Source of the DNA: Tubulanus polymorphus
Lineage: Eukaryota > Nemertea > Palaeonemertea > Tubulaniformes > Tubulanidae
Direction of reading: 5' to 3'
DNA length: 64,000 nt
NCBI RefSeq assembly: GCF_964204645.1
Contig: NC_134030.1
Coordinates: forward strand, 8,492,278-8,556,277
Shown: positions 1 through 15,000 of the stretch, one piece after another
Position numbering within the stretch: the stretch's first letter is position 1
Layout: each line of letters opens with the position of its first letter
The notes under the pieces: generated by a model
The model's database searches: none
The model's input: the letters and a program-made list of their open reading frames with translations, nothing else
What the model was told of the DNA's origin: nothing
Position numbers and translations under genes: made by a program

Positions 1-7
1 ATTATAG

Positions 8-3000
8 TTCAACGACCAACGATTCATCAACACGGCTTCCACGTTGAAAGCTGTCCGGGTAGGTGGACATCATGAATCATGGGGGTGGACGAAAGTTCGT
101 GCAAATATCAACTCATAGTATAATTTCTTTAGGTTTTCAACGAATTGGAAGAATTTCTTGTAGTAGATGGGCATCCTGTGAAAGAAAGACAAAAACTCTT
201 GCGTAATTTTAAGGTAGATAAAGGCTGGTTTCACGTTCCCCATTTCCTTTCACAGCAAAAGCATACTCTGTTCCAAAAATGAATGCCCTTGAAAACGATC
301 ACAATATGGCCACTGCATGCAATAGCTTTTGTACCCGCAGCTGGAAAGTGCTCGTAATAAACGCGCACTATCGATATTGAATTGCGTTTATCAAGTAAAG
401 CTGAGCAAAAGTTTCGTCTTGGCTGGAAACTGGAAAACGCGTGCCACTGAAAAAGAAGCGGGCAATTGTTAAACTAATCGATCAAAATACCGACCTCGTT
501 ATTCGACATATGTAAGTATAGTATCAGAAGACTGATTAAGGCTGCTCGATATTTCAATTGTAGACAATAGACCTGTTAACGAACCTACTGAAATACCCGT
601 TCGTAAAAGGCCCGACTGTACGCGCGATGTCCGAGATCTACCAGAGTGTCTACAGGGTGTTCCACGCGTATTTGACTGGCAACAGCCAGAAGAATGCTCT
701 CTACATGGTTCCGTACATTAAAACGTTTTTCCATCGTCTCTCGAAATTAGTCATTCCGGTATGCATATTCTTGTAGTCACAAATAGAGTTGATCCTCGTT
801 AATACGAATCTTTTGGGCAAGAGTAAAATTAACGTATTAAACGGGCTTCGTATTATCAAAATCTTGATTACTGATGTAGATATGTTACCTGGGAAATGCT
901 GCAGATCTTCATTATAAACGGGTTCCGTCTTAAACAGAATCGCATTAACGAGGTTCCACTGTATTCTTTTTTAAAGGATTATCCATTATAAGACTTTTTT
1001 AACGATTTGCGTATGGGGCGACACCTTTCTGCTTATTTGACGTCTATTTCATTTCACTGATCTATCATCACTAAGAGTTTTACAAACGCTTTATTTGAGA
1101 AACGCTTATTGATATAAGTCTCACATAATTTACATATTTGACGCAAGCATCAGAATACAGGTCATTAAGATAAAATCCCACTATTTACAGATTAAAAGAA
1201 TTTAAAAACCAGAATTTATTCATTCAATCTAAAATATATAAATGACACGACGTTTCGATCTCACCCTAGAGATCAACGTCAGGTGTGAGATCGAAACGTC
1301 GTGTCTTTTATATATTTTAGATTGAATAAATAAATTCTGGTTTTTAAATTCTTTTAATCTGTAAATAGTGGGATTTTATCTTATCTTCCGTTCACCACGG
1401 TTGAGTGTGGTTATCGTTCTACTATACAGGTCATTGTTCTAACCTAGCGGAACACTGTCCTCAGTGGAACCTCAAAGTAGCGATTTTCATGCAATCTTCG
1501 GATTTGCCATGGATCGCCACTTTGCTTATTCCAAAATATCTATCGATATAAATGCCTCGCTTTATGGTGCTTGATGAGTGCATCGCAACCTTAATGGCAT
1601 CATGTTATGTCGCCTCGCTTTTGTAATTCGCATAGGCTGCTGAGAGTAATAAATGGAGACAACTGAAGGAGCATGCGATTGATATCATTAATCAGGTAAG
1701 CAAATTCAATGTACCAGTCTTGATTGTCAATTTGTCGATTAACGATTGGTAATGAGATAATCAATTAATGTGTGTATAACCTCAAAATCTGATGTAAGTT
1801 TATATTGGTGGGTTGGCATAATCTTTTTTCTTAAGTTGTGAAGATATACGATATCCGCGATATACGCTATACACTTCTACTCAAGAAGGTTACATCTTTT
1901 GCTGTGAGAATCTTTTGGTAATTTTTGTGGAAATTCTTTTCTTGTTGTTATTGGTTTGACTTGCCAAAGCAAGCTACATTCAAAAATTACTAAAACTGAC
2001 TTAATTTCTCCATCATAATATATCAATATTCCGCTAAATACCCCGGGCGGTAACAAAGGTCAAGCGATCGGTGTCTTGTTTCCAAATCTGAGGTAAGCAC
2101 ATTCGCATTAATATTTTTATCATACATGTACGATATGTCGGTAGAAAAAAAGTGGATTGAAATCAATCACGAAGACAAAGACACCAAAATCAACTCCAAC
2201 AGATTCCGCTCGAATCACCGAAAAGGTAATCTAAGAAGAAATCTTTAAATCTTTCAAGATGATCACGCGATTATTACATATGTCTTGTGAAAATGTTTTA
2301 AGGTAGATTCTACTCACCAAATTTCTTCTGCTTCGTAATTTCGCTGCGCTTAATTCTAACTAATACTAGTGCAGTTGTTTTTAGCTAATATAGAATGATT
2401 ACTGATTAATGATTGCTAAAAGTTCAGTAAAGTTACCAAGAAGAGGAATGCGAACATAAAACCTATTCACGAGAAGGTGACGCTATTATTTGTTTGTTTG
2501 CTTTTTTCGGTAGGAAAGCGTTATGTGTCTACTTGGAGAAACCATTATGAAACTGCTCAAAGATAACATGAAACTAGTCGAGAATCTTCATAACGATGAA
2601 TTGGACCTCATTCTTGTATTGACGAAAAATTCCAAGGTGAGTTTCCGAAGTCATTTTCAAGATGCGAATTTCAATGAAACCTGAGCAATGTAGGGTAGGT
2701 TTGGTGTTACCAGGGAAGCGTCCGTATTCCATCTCATCACACTTCCCTGTTTCAACGAACACAATGGACTGCCACACTCGGCAATTTTCAGTATTTAGAA
2801 AATTCAGAGATGGACTAGATTGCCCATATCTAGACTGACTCTAGTTTGAATATTTTTGAATCTGTTTCACAGTTCTGAGTTGAATTTGACTCGAGAGTTA
2901 AAACATTGAAAATGACCTGGTTTCAACTCAAAGTTAACTCTTAAATCACACCTGTCGAACTGGGTCTTGTAACTAATCGTCGTTCATTTCGTACTATAAT

Positions 3001-6000
3001 TCCTACTTCTATATCTACAATCAGTTCACTTGAAAATTACACGTAATATGAAAATGCTATGCGTAAACATGTCGAAACATCGTGCCCCGTGTCTTGATAA
3101 AGTGCTTTTGCAAAACTTTATCAATCATATATATTACTATTAATCTTGTTTTCAATTTTTCTAATAGAATGCAGTATTTCTGGATATGATGAGCGCAGTT
3201 TGCGTGTGTGATGGAATGGCAATACCAGACAACCAGAATTACATCGCTAAACACCTTTTTAAAGATGATTATGTAAGTTCGAATCTGCCCAAGCTATAGC
3301 AAATACGAAAGCAAAACTGTATCTGTAAAGATTTGATACCTGGTACTTAAAGTTTGTTGAATTCTTTTATGGAATCTTTATGGATTCTTGGACTACGAGA
3401 AATGTATCACATGTTCTCAACTTAAAGATTGCCATTCATTTGTACGTTTAAGTAAAGTTTATCGATGTATGTACGAAATAGATATGTAAATATTGTTAAT
3501 CCTTTTTTGATCGCCAGGTCAACATTCTGAATCTGAGATGCGGCCAGGAACTCGGCCTTCCATACCAACCAGGTGATTTGTACATCCGTATACAAACTCA
3601 ATACGAACCACTGGATCAGTTCTGTGATGTAAGTTTTGTATACATATTCGATTATCATATTGTGTGAAGTTTGAACGCGAAAAATATCGAATTTTCCTAT
3701 CGAATTAGAATGACTCCCACGAAACACTAGAACTTCGCACGTCTCATCTTATTTTCATATTTTGATAATTTCAACACGAGTTTCGATATTTATTATGCGT
3801 AGTTTGCCATATTCCATCGGTAGTGAATTTTCTGTTCTGTATTTTTGTTATTTCTGTTGCAGAAAAACAGCGAAAAGTACAAACCGGAAGCAATGAACTA
3901 CCTACTACGTCAGTTAGATCTGATCGGAAAGTTAGCCTACGTGAGTGTAAAACAATATAACGGCATACGGGTATTATTGATCTACAGGAAACTCGCCAAT
4001 TTTGGCCGTGACCTTTGGTACTGAAGACAAGTAATAGGTCCATCTGAATGATAATATCTGCTACATTTTCAGGGTTGTAATCAATACGTGATCGACTTGG
4101 TCACCAACAAGCTTCAACTTCTTACGTGGAATAGAACCTGGACAGCAATTACACGCGAAACTCTACCGGATGACGTGCGGGCAATGTTCTGTAAACTTGT
4201 CATAGGTACGTGAAATATATACTTTTTGAGATAACTCAAACGGTAATAACTAGTATAGCAAATACTTTCAGATTTTTTGCTGCTATTCTTAGATATCCAT
4301 TATCTATTTTCAAGAAAATGATTCCAAATCGAATTACGCACTTTTTTGCGTAATTATGCTGATGGGTGATATCGGCAGTTTTGTGTTATTTTTGAAACGT
4401 CATCGATCGTCTATTGTTTGGCCATATATTCCATCAATTACGAAGACCTCATGCCGTGAAAATATGGGCTATCATTTTCCCATTACGTCCAAACAACCGA
4501 CGGCATTAGAAATCATTCACACCGCGTCCGATACAGCATTCCACTCCAATTTTCTTTGGATAAAAATATGCGAACAAGACATTGACGTTTACCTATCATT
4601 TCCTAGGTGAGCATGTCTAATATTACGGAACTCTGCTACAACACTCCGTCATTATACAAGAAACGTTTTCATTATCTGTACGGCATTGGGCCGATCGGAG
4701 TTGTCGGCACTTTTCTCAATATTGCCTGCGTCGCAATTTTCTATCGTTCGACGACCTCTTCGGCGTTTCTGACGCTGTTCGTTTTAGCCACGGCAGACAT
4801 CGGTGTATCAGTGTCGACGGTCTTCTACCACATAGGCGTGATTGCATCCAAGTACATATATTACGAACCCGAAATCGTGTATGAAACCAAATTTGACGAT
4901 GGGGCGTTTGCCATGTACGTTTTCGCTAATAACTCGATGCAGCTATTTTGGAGATGGCGAAATGTCGTTACACTTTTGGTATCATTCGATCGTTTTATTC
5001 ACGTTTACTGGCCTCTATCGGCTCGGCGATACTGGAAAATCAATCACTGTATTGTCTATTCCGTAACGTCGTTTCTTCTTTTTTGTGGATTTCACATTTT
5101 CTACGCTTTTTACGCTTTCGTGCGCATTCCAGTGACGAGTCCGTGTTATGGCAGACACGTATTGGACAGGAAATATCGAAAATTTAGGAGAGCAGATTTG
5201 ATATTTATTGTCAATATGATCCATCTTTATCTTCCATCAGCTGGTATTGTGACTTTTACATGTCTTTTAATCTATAAATTGATAACCTACACAAAATCAA
5301 ATGGAAAAGAAATAGGACACGCGCACGGAAAGAAATCCATCGATGTACAAAGCACTGTCATGATCGTTGGAGCCGCCATTTTGTTTATTTGTTGTAACTG
5401 TGGTCAAATAGCCATCGATCTCATCAATAGATTTCCGAACATTTTGGGGTCCGCTAAACCAGTGGATAAAGACGGTTGGCGAGTTTTCTGGACAGATATT
5501 TATCTGACCAATGAATACTCAAATGCCATCAATTCTGCCATAAATTTCATCGTGTATTTTATAGTAAGCCGAAGTTTCCGTAGCGAACTAAGCAAGTCGC
5601 TACATATATGCACGCCGAAATAGCGTCCTCACCGTGCGTCGATATTTCTACCAATTCAGTTATTCCGTACACTTAAAGTGAACTGTAGTTCTGTCCACAA
5701 AACTAAAACGATGAAAAAATTTCTCGAAGTAATTGTGTATCGTGTATATAAAAACTGTTGTTTATAAGTGCATGATGCATGTCGACGCTGTTCAGTACAT
5801 AATGAAAATAAAGAAAGGATAACTTTTTAGGTTGATCGTGTTATCATATGATAATCCCAAAACGAAATTTGCAAGGATGAAGTTTCTGGGCGCCGTGTTG
5901 CCAAAACAAATAAATGGAAATTCATGGAAAATTCATGCGATAGCGAGCATATAGAAAGCAAGATTACTTCAGCTCTCCATCAGAAAATATTAGAAAAATC

Positions 6001-9000
6001 TAAATTCCGAGTTTTCACAGTAGTACGCGTAGAGTGACAATACATTTTCTTGCAAGATTGATATATGTTCCCGTCATAGTATCGCCTGCTATTTCCAGGG
6101 TTATTCGTAAACACCGGTTTATCAACGCCTGAAACCGATCATATGGCGTTGGCCTTCGCGTATGATGAAGTGACGCCAGAAGGTCTCACGCGTGGTTACG
6201 TTGACAACGTGAGTACTATCCGTTCTTTGCGGTTATTACCCAGTTATAAATCAGGGCCCAGTTGAACAGTCGTGACTTAAGTTGTTAGATTGGCTACAGA
6301 ACTAAGTTGGTCTTAGACTGGTCTTAAGTCTAAGCCATGACTATGCAACTGGCCCCAGCGTCTCAATGTTGCTTTATTCTAAAGATGATATACCAACGTT
6401 ATCAATTCACAGGCTCACCAAGATTTAGCCTATCAGTTTCCAGAGGTGAAAGCTTTCATATTCCAATACATACGAACTAACTCGAAACTCATCGCTACCA
6501 ATCCCTCCCATAACGAATTTGTAGGAAGGGTAAGTATACGGTCCCATTTATACGTATATGTTTAAATATGGACCCTATCAGTGTTTATCACAAACAGCCA
6601 TTTGTTGTGTAAACTTTCAGATCGTCGAACTCGTACAGTATCTAATAGAATTTGGATATTTCGTCGAAGTGGAGGACATCAGAAATCTGATCGGACCGAT
6701 CCTGGAGACGCTTGACGGTCGCGATGATCTGCCATTTTTCGCCAACCAAGAGTTAGGTGAGATGACTTTTGCGCTCTCCCAGTTTATTATAAAACATGTT
6801 TACATTTTCCCGTAATCAGCTCCACAGTTGTGAGTTATTACAACTGGCAATTTATTCTCGGCTGATTCTTTGATGATAAGGTTTAGTAAAAACCTCGAAA
6901 CACAAGTAATCTGCTCACTCCTCATCGATTGTTGGTTCTTTTATCATGTGTTATCCGTAAGGTTAAATGCGAAGTAAAAATCAACTCAAAACTTTTAGCT
7001 AGGGACCGACTTTTTGCTCTACTGATTTGAGTGATTCTCATAAGTTTGACTGAGTAAAGGATGGATCTAAAATCAATGAGAATCCAAAATGCTTTCAGAT
7101 GAAAATTCAGGCGTAGAAAAAGATGTTCAAACTTTTCGAACGGAAAAACGATTTCAGAAAAGTCCCAATAACGACAGTATTATCAGATCTAAGCTGCAGT
7201 AAGTTATTTCCATTTCCAGGTTTCGCATTTTTCTGTTTTCATTCAATGAACAGTTTCTTTGTTTTAATTAATCTGATTACCGACTCCTTTGTAAGAGTTC
7301 GAAGTAAAGTGAAACCTGCTCGATTTTCTATATACATGTAAATTCATGGACTGATTTGTAGGTGCATGAAGGTTATAAAACTACTCATGAAATTTCAATA
7401 TCAATCATTAGTTTTGGTAAGTTTCTGAATTATGAAACGTATTTATAAAAAAACGGAAACTGAATAAGGCTAAAATATCTTGATGATGACATGATAATAT
7501 TTTCGGAAAAAATCTTCAATTGCCTTGTCAATTTTCTCAACGTTCCTTGTCAATAATTACCTTGTCAATTATCCAGGCAAATTCTTCTCATCTCACAATG
7601 CTATGTCAGTGACAAGTAACAACTTTGTTCTTATTTGTTCTGATGATGGCAACATGGGTCAGCCTAAACATGTTGATGTCATCGTTGTATGTCAGATACA
7701 GCAAAAAATGATAGAAATGTTCGCCTTGGCGTTTTGTTTACTATTTTCGAAAAAATCAAGCATACTCAATAAAATTGTCAATAGCAGATATATTGCTATC
7801 TTATCGTGATGATTTGTGGGAATATTACAGGAGTTCCTCAGCTTGTTCAAAGATGTAGAGGATAGGTCACATGTCGAGAAAGACTGTTGTTTGTTTCGAG
7901 ACCCGCGAAGCGTTGTAACAGGTACCATGTACGGACGTTTTGACATCGACTCTGCTTCCAGGTTAGTTTTGCCACGAATGTACTTGCCTTGACTTTCATT
8001 TGACAATTATTCAACTATTTTCAAATATTCAATGATTTTAGCGTAACGAAAAATGCGCGAAAGAAATTGGTGCGTTTGTTCACAGAGAAACAATATTTTG
8101 ATAAAGAACAATTGACCAACGTGCTATTGGTAAGTAGTCGGCCCCAACTGGAACAATCTTGGTTCATGATACAACTATCAACTATAATCTACTTAATCTT
8201 TCAATATATATCATTCATCTCGTCAGGATTGTGCCATGTACGATTACGATGATATGGTTACCGAATCCACTTTGCTACTGAGCAAATTCTACTCGGAGAA
8301 AAGTGAAATGTTCGAACGAGCCCACCGTAGTCAGGTAATTAACGAAAATAAATTCAACCATCCAGGTTAAAATGTCGATCATACGGTAGCAAACGTAAAC
8401 AAATGTAGAAAAAACATGCATACTTGTTGGTATTACGCAATTTAACCTTGATATTACGTGATGTGATTTTGAATTATCGAGCTGAATCATAATTTTATAC
8501 GATACGATAAAAACATGGGCCCATTAATACAAATTAGACCTTAAAAACATTACTCAGTTTTTCCTGGTCTAATAGACATTACGAATACGTACAAATAATC
8601 TAGTGTTAATCATCTTTAAAGGCACGACATTTGACAATATATGATTTGAGGTCTATTTTCTTACTATTTTTCGATAAGATCCTGGTTACCGGGGAGTCAC
8701 TGCACGTTCATGAACAGTGCAAGGCGTTAATACCAATGATGAAGCATCTGGCTCGTATGAAATGGACTGACGCTCAGACCGAAAAAATCAGCAACTCCAT
8801 GGACACGCTAAAAGAGTATGTTGACGACTAGTGGCAATATCGAATACGAACATTAACACCAAAAGGAGAAAAGTGACGGAGTGAATCTTGACATTTGAAA
8901 AGAAAAAAGAATTTCTGTTTCTAATATAGAGTTTTCCTGGTTTTCTAGGTTCTGTCACTTGGCAGATCGGCCAAGTATGAGACATCCAATAAACCAAAAG

Positions 9001-12000
9001 ATACTCGCGAATCATGGTAAACTTTTCTTATCATTATCATAATCGTCATCATTATCATAACACGGTTACCTTACGTTAGGAATTGAACAATAAACAAAAT
9101 TTTGTATAGGCTATATCAGCAGTTCATCTGATTCTCGATTTATTTTTGATTGAAACAAACCGTATATTGTAGATCTCGTCGCCGTGATATTCGACATTTT
9201 GGCTCAGCATGAAGATCAAGATCTCGAAGATGAAAACGGTTCCGATGCTCATCGCGAGGCGATCAATAAGACATTTCGGTGCCTAGAATACCTGGCGACC
9301 GGAAATCCGCTCGTCCAAGAACAGGTGTATCCGCGTCTTGACCGTATACTAACTATTTACGGTGCCACTGAAAGTATGGCGAAATGTCTCACCATGGTAC
9401 GTAACATATGGTTCGAAAATATTCACTCTTACAACACGGAAAAACAACATTTTCTTTGAGTCCTGCTGCCGAGGTGGATCATCTGCACAATTTTACCTTG
9501 CCTTAACATATAGGTTTTCAAAAACAACGAAGAATTATGTCTTAAGATTCCACCTCAGACGATCGAACTTCTGGTCAGACGCGCGGCTGAGGAACGCGAA
9601 AACGCACCGTCCATGTTATGTTTGCTACAAGCTCTTACGAAACTTGAAGACGTCGACTTGGCTTTGAAACGAAATCAAACCTATATGATGAAGTTCATTA
9701 TGCAGTATTTCCACAAGGTCGCTTACGTATTGGACCAACCTCAAGATATCAGGTTCGTGACACAGCATACAGCGATTTTCCTAAACGAATATGCCATTAC
9801 AGGTACATGAATTCCTTGTTTTCTCATGAACACAGAGAGCAGATTCTTACAAAACGTTACGGCCAAGCTCATCTATCGTATTACATTCATCTAGTCGAAC
9901 TGATTGCCACGTGCGCTGAGGTAATGTCAACAATATTCAACCAACATGTTTTCAGAACTCAAATATCGGTAAAAAGAAAATAATGTAAATCGTTTCACTA
10001 TCTTTTCGCCAGGGAGAAAGTCGTTTCATCGAGTCTCTTGGTCAGAAGTTCGTGCCTACGGATCATATATTTTGGGTACTCAATAACGAGCAGGTGGCCA
10101 AAAATCTTAAGATCCCATTTCTGCAGTACTTACTGAACATGTACTTGGTAACATCGTCTAGTTCGATGTCTAGTGGTGCGGCAGCCGACCTTTCTCACGA
10201 CAGGTGGGTAAAAGAGCTCTGCATTGTCACCGGCTGAAGCGCCAATGGAGGAAAGATTATCAAGTCATAAAGCTTGACAAAGTTGATGAGTTATGCTCAT
10301 GTATGTCCGCCATCGTTCTCCATTTAATCTAATTAGATGTATTCAATTATGAAAAATACGGATTTGAAAATCGCTTTCGACGAAACATTTTTAAACCGTT
10401 TTACCATAACTTGATAATTCGTAAATTTTCTACCGTTTCAGTGGTGCTTGGCAACACCTCGAGTCTTGTATAGACGATATCGTTCAGTTGACTAATTATG
10501 CAATAAAGAACCGCGAACGGGTCAAACCACTTATAGAATTACCACTGGATGTGAGGTTAGTCCGTTTCTTATTACATATCGTCGCATAAACTCTAATTTA
10601 AAAACAGTATGGTTATTACAAGGAGTATCACCAAATTTTGCTGCTAACTAAAAAGAAAATAAAGTTTAAATCATGATTTATTTTTATGTTTTAAGGAAGC
10701 TGAATAGATGAGGAATAATGCCTGAATAGTTATGATAATCATAATAATCGCCCCATCCAAACAAAGTCGGGGCTAACCCGACTAAATTTTGATTAGATTT
10801 AGGTCTACTAGATATTGTGTGTACCTCAAGGCCAAAACTTTTGATCGCATTCACATACTAAAGCAACTATACAGCCGCTTAAAACTGAACTCATTGATGT
10901 GAGCCGTATATATAAGATCAGATATATCAAGAGATATTTGAATCTATCGGTCGAAATACATTAAAGTTTGATAGAAGTGCTTAATCAATCTTGTTTCAAT
11001 TTTTTTGCAGTGAAGTCCTGGAAAAAAGCGATGATAACGATTTCCGCGTGACTTTGGTCTACGTTTTATTTGGTATTCTACCTTACTGCGAAGTAAGTAC
11101 ACTCACATTTCCATTAGAACCACGTCTAATCATGTAGAAATGCTATAACATCGACTAAGAATTTACCAAATTTCAGGTGTTCTTCAGACGACTGTATGAT
11201 CCACAACCGACTGCTTACCCGCATGAAGTCGAGATAACTAACAAAATAGGCCACGCTGTCATGGTAGGTACATCTAGGCAGTGTGCTTCAGATCCCGAGT
11301 TCCCTGAGCCTTCGTGATATTGATAATTTTTTCCTTTCATCTCTATGGTAACCATTCTCATTTTCAGACATTTAACGAGGCCATGGGTCCCCTGCTGACG
11401 AAGCCGAATCATTTAAGGTTGATATGCAGTGCATCTTTGTCTATTGCACCGCGAACCGACATCCCAACAAGTGTAAGGCGATGCTAGTTTCTGATGTTTA
11501 TTAATTAAAAAAAAAATATCATCAGCTTATCAATATATATCATCACTACCATATTCATATTCTGCGCAAATTGATATTCTATCTTGAAGTGGCACGAATT
11601 ACTACAAAATTATCCTATTCGACGATGTTGAATAAGCAAGGAAGTTTTTTTGTGGTTGTGGTAGCTTACGAAAGATCGTGGAGTGATTTGCTCCAAATCG
11701 AGGAATTGAATCATTGATTTATAAATGTCACTGAATCCTTTATCTGTTTCAGACCATCGAACATTTCTGCTCGGAGGAAAGTTTCATCTTAGCGAGTACA
11801 TTAGAATATAAACTTTAGTTGTCTGGCCCATTACTAATACTTGCACGCCATCTAACGTAGCGTGAATTCGTCCTTTTCGATATGAATCCTGATATCGACC
11901 AAAGTGCCCTAGCATTAAAAGGCTGTGGGCTGTGCGTGCCTCTTGCGTGTTTTTTTAGCATAAGTTGTCAATTCGACTAAAACCTATTGATTTGTACATG

Positions 12001-15000
12001 CATATTAAAATATCATACTATCACGGCAATTCACACGCGCATATGCCAATGCCTTCATCGCTATAAGCTGCATTCATCTTTCCTCTGCAAAGCACCATCC
12101 TCATGGCAAATAAAAATAAGATGATGATAACATTGCTATATCTAATGTTGTAAGATCGGTATTTCCATAGTACCCTCGAGTTATATGGTATGTCTAATCA
12201 TTCGCTCTACAAAACGAATGTGACGCTAATGTGACGAAAAGACAGACAATCGATGTCTCAAGTCTTGTTATTCAACGTGGCTTTATGAAGTCGTTTCTTT
12301 TTGTGGCAGGTGTTAGAAGACTTTCTTGTTAAATGTTCTGTAAATGATGCAAGTCAAATGGTTGAATCGGAAGATGCAGTATACATGGTATGTTTACGGA
12401 ACATTTGAATATGCCTTCTCGATCATGCACACGGCCATTTTTATCATTTAACGAAATCCGAGCATATCTTGCATTTGAGTAGGTTTTTTTTAAATTGGCA
12501 AGATTGATTTAAGTTAATTCTATACGACTGTTCATTATCCCGTCAGGACTTTGAAAACTATTACGAACAAGAAGAAGAGCTGAATGAACAAAGGTCGAAT
12601 TTCGTGCAACGGTTCAAAGAAATTTACGAAGGGCCGAACACCGTCAAAAGACAACTGGTATTCACTAATGTACCGGCAAGCGTCGCTGATAAAGGTCAGT
12701 TGAATTTTAGAGGACAAAGTGTTTGGCTCCGGGCATAATTTTGAGCTACATACTAAGTAAATCAATAACATCTCTCTTAATTTCAAATTTTCGACCGTGT
12801 CGGAAGATTTTCTTTGATTTTCCTGTTCAGAATACACCCGGATTGGAGGTAATGAAGAATTACCACTGGGCAGAGATTTCCAGGAGTTCATCCAATGCTT
12901 CCGAGACAGTAAGAACCGAGACAAAAAATATCCGAAAGCTGGAATTCTCCTGAAACAACTGTCGTAAGTTAATTGTATTTCTGGTGGTTTGAATAATTTG
13001 GCTCGCCCGGTTGCAAGTGCTGGAATGATATTTTTTTCTAAACGATACCTGTTTTAGGTAATATACTTTCATTTTCTTGCGTATACGATAACAAACGAGA
13101 TTTGTATTTGCCATTAGAATTTCGACTAAGCGCGGTGAACCGAAGGGTGACTTGAAGAGACGAGAACGGGAAGAACTTGACATCAAGTGTTTCAAAATAC
13201 TTCGTGCCATGATAGTGAACGTTGAACGCCTGCTTCCTGAGGGTTACGACGAATCGCGTCGGCAAACGAAAAAGTATGTTCATTTCTATTCGTAGTTGAA
13301 GAGTTGAGAGCCAGCCATTAACTCGTGTCTTATCATGCTGAAATATTATTATGTTTCACCTAGTTCTTGTAGCCCACGACCATAATGAACCAACCAAAGC
13401 ATTGACAACCCTACAATGTATACTAGTGGCAAATGTAGAGATGAAAAGTTATGCTTCTTTCTTTTATAGAATTTTGCGCAGTTTACGTACGATCCAGGAT
13501 GAATTCAACAATTTGGACGCAATACGAATTGTTTTACCTCAAGTTTCCCGTATGAACAACATCATCGTCCAAGAAGCGTTGGCGTTCATGTCAGCCATGT
13601 TGTTCAATGCTAATAAAACAACCCAGGTTAATGTCATATTGCATATCATGAAAATGAATACATGTATTCTTTGCTAATAGAAATCTTATTTGATTCAGGA
13701 TAGATGTTACATTGTGTATAATGATATTAAAAGTAAATGTTTGAATTTTTTTTCACAAAGGAACAAGTATACGATAACTTTTTGGCAACAGAACAAGAGA
13801 CGTTTTTCTTCGCTCTTCGTAGACAAATTAAGATGTCATCGGTTCAAATACGAGAGCGGTATGTGAAATCCTATAGGTTTACATGGGAATATTTTGATTG
13901 GATAATGATTATGTATAATCGGAGACCTTCCACCGACGGGACATATATTCAATCACAATATGCATCAAACTCTTGACGATTCGTTTAAAAGTAACTTTCA
14001 AATGCATTTTAGGAGGGGCCTCGTTTCTCAGCGGCGCGCCAAAAAAGCAGAGAGAGTAGCCCATGCCAAGACGCTAGAAAGTACATTGCCAGCTGGTCGG
14101 CAAGCTCTTTTGGTTTGTATTGTATATGCGCACAGTATACTATCCACACAAACATCTGACAATTTTGTTGGCAATCTTGTTGGCTTTTGTTTATCTTGGC
14201 CGAATTTTGGTTTGAATTAATTGATAACGCTGATAATGCTTTACTCGTTCATTCCTAGAAAATTGAACAAATTGAACGCCAGAGACAGCAAATAATTTCT
14301 TCGCGCAACAAAGATGCAAGTGCCACAAAAGCCCCCAACGAAACAGCGGCGATACCGAAAAGAGGTGCCGGTGTTTTGGTCAATGGAAAGACGAACCCAG
14401 CATTCCAAAGCGATGAAGCCGGAATCGAATTGAAAAATGTCAAGAACTCGCCTGTGACTGTAACGGTAGGTCAAAAAAATATCATGTATATGCTATCGAG
14501 ACTATTCAAAATATTTAAGTAATAATTCTAGATTAAAAATGACTCTCAAGTTGAACTGAAAAGATTTGCCTATAAATCAGAACAGTGAAACAAGGTCCAG
14601 AATTCATTGAAACCTAACAATGAGTACTCTTTTCATCTTTACTATATAATCTTCGTTCAGCCAACTGAAACTACCGATGATGGCTTTTCGGAACTATATA
14701 AAGGATGCGACACCGGTATTGGTGCAGTCTTGCAGCTTCTCGGAAAGTTATGCGACGGTCAAAATGTCGACCTTCAGGTAATTCAGTTAACAGCCTCGTT
14801 GAAACAAGCAGTGATTCTCTCTACTTATACATTTGTATGTCCCATACGCGCAGGGGGCGAAAACTTGTCTTTGAAATCGGAAATTAGAGTTTAAGTACAT
14901 ATTTAGAAATTCTGGTTCCGGATCAGGTAAATGATTTCTTATCCAGCCTGTGAATTAACACACGTGATAGTGGTAGCCTTATATCATCTAATACCCTAAT

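Noticed and set aside
2041-2094. Possible extra channel exon with donor GAG|GTAAGC.
   Set aside because: No acceptor gives an open frame with the right phase between exons 1636-1695 and 2145-2225.
4356-4610. 84-codon ORF just before GPCR-A.
   Set aside because: No family resemblance and in intron/5' flank DNA; it ends where GPCR-A begins and shows no homologue before GPCR-B or GPCR-C.
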